Made by a program: the position numbers and the translations under genes. A stretch of 64,000 bases of DNA from Saccharomyces mikatae IFO 1815. Its lineage: Eukaryota > Ascomycota > Saccharomycetes > Saccharomycetales > Saccharomycetaceae. Under the pieces are notes generated by a model. The model worked only from the letters and a program-made list of their open reading frames with translations. It did no database searches and had not been told where the DNA came from. Shown here in pieces: positions 62,546-64,000 of this stretch (its first letter is position 1; each line of letters opens with the position of its first letter). The stretch covers positions 434,001 through 498,000 of the forward strand of contig NC_079260.1 of the NCBI RefSeq assembly GCF_947241705.1, read 5' to 3'.

Positions 62546-62735
62546 ATTGATCTCCTTATTCGGCGATGACGTTCCTTCCCCTCACCCCTAGGCCCAATAG
62601 AAGATCTATTGTTATAGCCTCTTTCGGAAGAACTATACTGGATAAAGAATAAAAGTTCTCGAAGGCGTCAGACGCACAAATGAGGGCTTTTCCATCCCCT
62701 TTGAGTGAAGAAAGCGTAACTATATCTATATAAAA
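62470..62735. promoter_or_regulatory. STRE cluster and TATA box of SPI1
   Basis: CCCCT stress-response elements occur at 62470, 62578, 62585 and 62696, followed by TATATAAAA at 62727-62735, about 115 bp before the SPI1 ATG. This fits Msn2/Msn4 induction of SPI1 in stress and stationary phase. Confidence 0.7.
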
Positions 62736-62846
62736 AGATCGAATTGTTTTGCTAGACTCTTCTTCTTTTTTAATACTACCTCCTAGCCTTGTTCTCCTCT
62801 GAAAATAACAATCTACCATTTCAGACATCAGTCTCAATTACTAATA

Positions 62847-63293
62847 ATGTTTTCTAATGCAAATTTCCTATTACCATTGTTTATAGCCCCTACAGTTCTT
62901 GGATTGGTATCCAATTCTAGCTCACCTGTGATTGCGGTTCCATCCAGTGATGCTATTGTTTCTGGTAATGATACCTCGACACATGCACCACTTCCATCAT
63001 CTACTGTACCAGTCTTCTACAATTCCACTGCTACTACAACTCAGTACGAAGTTGTCAGTAAATTCACCACTTACTGCCCAGAACCGACAACTTTCGTAAC
63101 GAATAATGCAACCTACACTGTCACTGCTCCAACAATCCTGACGGTAACCAACTGTCCTTGTACTATCGAGAAGCCTGTATCTGAAACTTCATCTTCTTCT
63201 ACACATGATGTAGAGACAAATGTCAACGTGGCTAACGCAAAGACAATTCCAGGTGCTCTGGGCTTAATTGGTGCTGTAATGATGCTACTTTAA
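62847..63293 (+). CDS. SPI1: Spi1 GPI-anchored cell wall protein
   Basis: A stress- and stationary-phase-induced cell wall protein related to Sed1, giving acid and lytic-enzyme resistance. 148 residues, the S. cerevisiae length. The signal peptide is [22 protein letters not shown] (cleavage near 20-23). A Ser/Thr-rich mature part follows, with Sed1-like [21 protein letters not shown] and [14 protein letters not shown] segments. The C-terminal GPI signal has an omega-site region NVANAK and hydrophobic tail [15 protein letters not shown]. Confidence 0.97.
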   Translation: MFSNANFLLPLFIAPTVLGLVSNSSSPVIAVPSSDAIVSGNDTSTHAPLPSSTVPVFYNSTATTTQYEVVSKFTTYCPEPTTFVTNNATYTVTAPTILTVTNCPCTIEKPVSETSSSSTHDVETNVNVANAKTIPGALGLIGAVMMLL

Positions 63294-63629
63294 TCGAAAT
63301 AGCTTTGAACTAAGCCATATTCTGGGAAGGGACACATTTTTTTTTGATATTGTATTTCTCTATGTATTCTTTTTAGTTCTTCTTTATACTGTCTATTTAA
63401 AAGAGATATATATTCATTCTGTAGCACAATCATTTATGTGACTGAATTCTTCATTTTGCCTTCATTTTGCTCCTTTCGTTTTTCAATAGATACCTGCATT
63501 AGTTTACTTAACATGTCTGCGCCATGGAAGTTTAGGCCCTAAAAACGAAAGAAACTGCGGAAGAAAATTCTATGTGTCTCAATAATTAATTAACATTCCT
63601 ACAAGAGACCTCAAACGAAGGTAGGTAGC
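63294..63629. other. SPI1 3' region
   Basis: 336 bp with T-runs (near 63339) and no recognised gene. It ends at the target duplication of a delta LTR. Confidence 0.45.
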
Positions 63630-63961
63630 TGAGATAATAGTGGAGTTTGATGTAATTGTTGGGATTCCATTTTTTATAAGGCAATAATATTAAGTATGTA
63701 GATATACTAGAAGTTCTCCTCAGGGATTTAGGAATCCATAAAAGGGAATCTGCAATTCTACACAATTCTATAAACATTATTATCATCGTTTTATATGTTC
63801 TTATTCATTGATCCTATTACATTATCAATCCTTGCGTTTCAGCTTCCACTAGTTTAGATGACTATATCTCATCATTTGCGTCATCTTCTAACACCGTATA
63901 TGATAATATACTAGTAATATGACTACTAGTTAGTAGATGATAGTTGATTTATATTACAACA
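63630..63961 (-). mobile_element. Ty1/2-type (delta) solo LTR with target duplication
   Basis: 332 bp from TGAGATAATAG to TTACAACA, minus orientation, flanked by a perfect 5-bp duplication GTAGC (63625-63629, 63962-63966). It is nearly identical to the delta at 38174-38506, so both derive from the same recent family. Confidence 0.95.
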
Positions 63962-64000
63962 GTAGCCTGTTCGTGGCCATTTTATTTGATATGCATCATT

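Noticed and set aside
62461-62560. Functional tRNA gene near SPI1
   Set aside because: B box and T-arm are present, but no matching acceptor and anticodon arms could be drawn; reported as a B-box element instead.

Overview
The window is nuclear DNA of a Saccharomyces yeast. It follows, gene for gene, the right arm of S. cerevisiae chromosome V from just upstream of GLO3 (YER122C) to just past SPI1 (YER150W). Protein lengths and motifs match the S. cerevisiae genes. MAG1 and non-coding DNA, however, look clearly more diverged than between S. cerevisiae strains (MAG1 roughly 80% identical by eye against the sequence I remember). I therefore infer another species of the genus (for example S. mikatae, S. 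kudriavzevii, S. jurei, S. arboricola or a relative) and cannot choose among them without alignment.

Left part, 1-31,352: GLO3, YCK3, DSE1, RSP5, NSA2, LCP5, VFA1, SAK1, COM2, RPS26B, SNR4, PMD1, SNR52 and GLC7. GLC7 has a classical coding intron. Several shared promoters carry readable sites: Ace2-type sites before DSE1, two PAC/RRPE pairs between the ribosome-biogenesis genes NSA2 and LCP5, and paired Rap1-like sites far upstream of RPS26B. Strong splice signals imply a 5'-UTR intron in RPS26B.

Middle part, 31,353-44,987: a tRNA- and LTR-rich stretch. It holds tRNA-His(GTG), tRNA-Lys(CTT), tRNA-Val(AAC), tRNA-Ile(AAT) and SCR1 (the SRP RNA). Around them lie many solo LTRs and fragments of Ty1/2-type (delta), Ty4-type (tau) and Ty3-type (sigma) elements, some nested with intact 5-bp target duplications, plus a decayed Ty1/2-type pol remnant. 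Embedded in this stretch are GDI1, YER137C and the YER134C phosphatase gene. The YER134C gene lies on the + strand here, opposite to its S. cerevisiae orientation, and is flanked by LTR pieces in opposing orientation. An intact 107-codon ORF of unknown origin with a SAM-like pattern lies near it.

Right part, 44,988-64,000: RTR1, EMP65, COX15, MAG1, DDI1, UBP5, FTR1, LSM5, SCC4, SPT15, PEA2, SPI1 and a final solo delta LTR with perfect target duplication. MAG1 and DDI1 share a divergent promoter with an Rpn4-type PACE box. The FTR1-LSM5 interval has three Aft1-type cores. The PEA2-SPI1 interval has a B-box (TFIIIC-like) element and a run of stress-response elements.

The genes are ordinary housekeeping and signalling functions and are not an operon-like system. 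The unusual content is the LTR-mediated remodelling of the middle part, the orphan ORF, the predicted RPS26B leader intron and an isolated TFIIIC-type element. I saw no CRISPR, phage or bacterial-type system.
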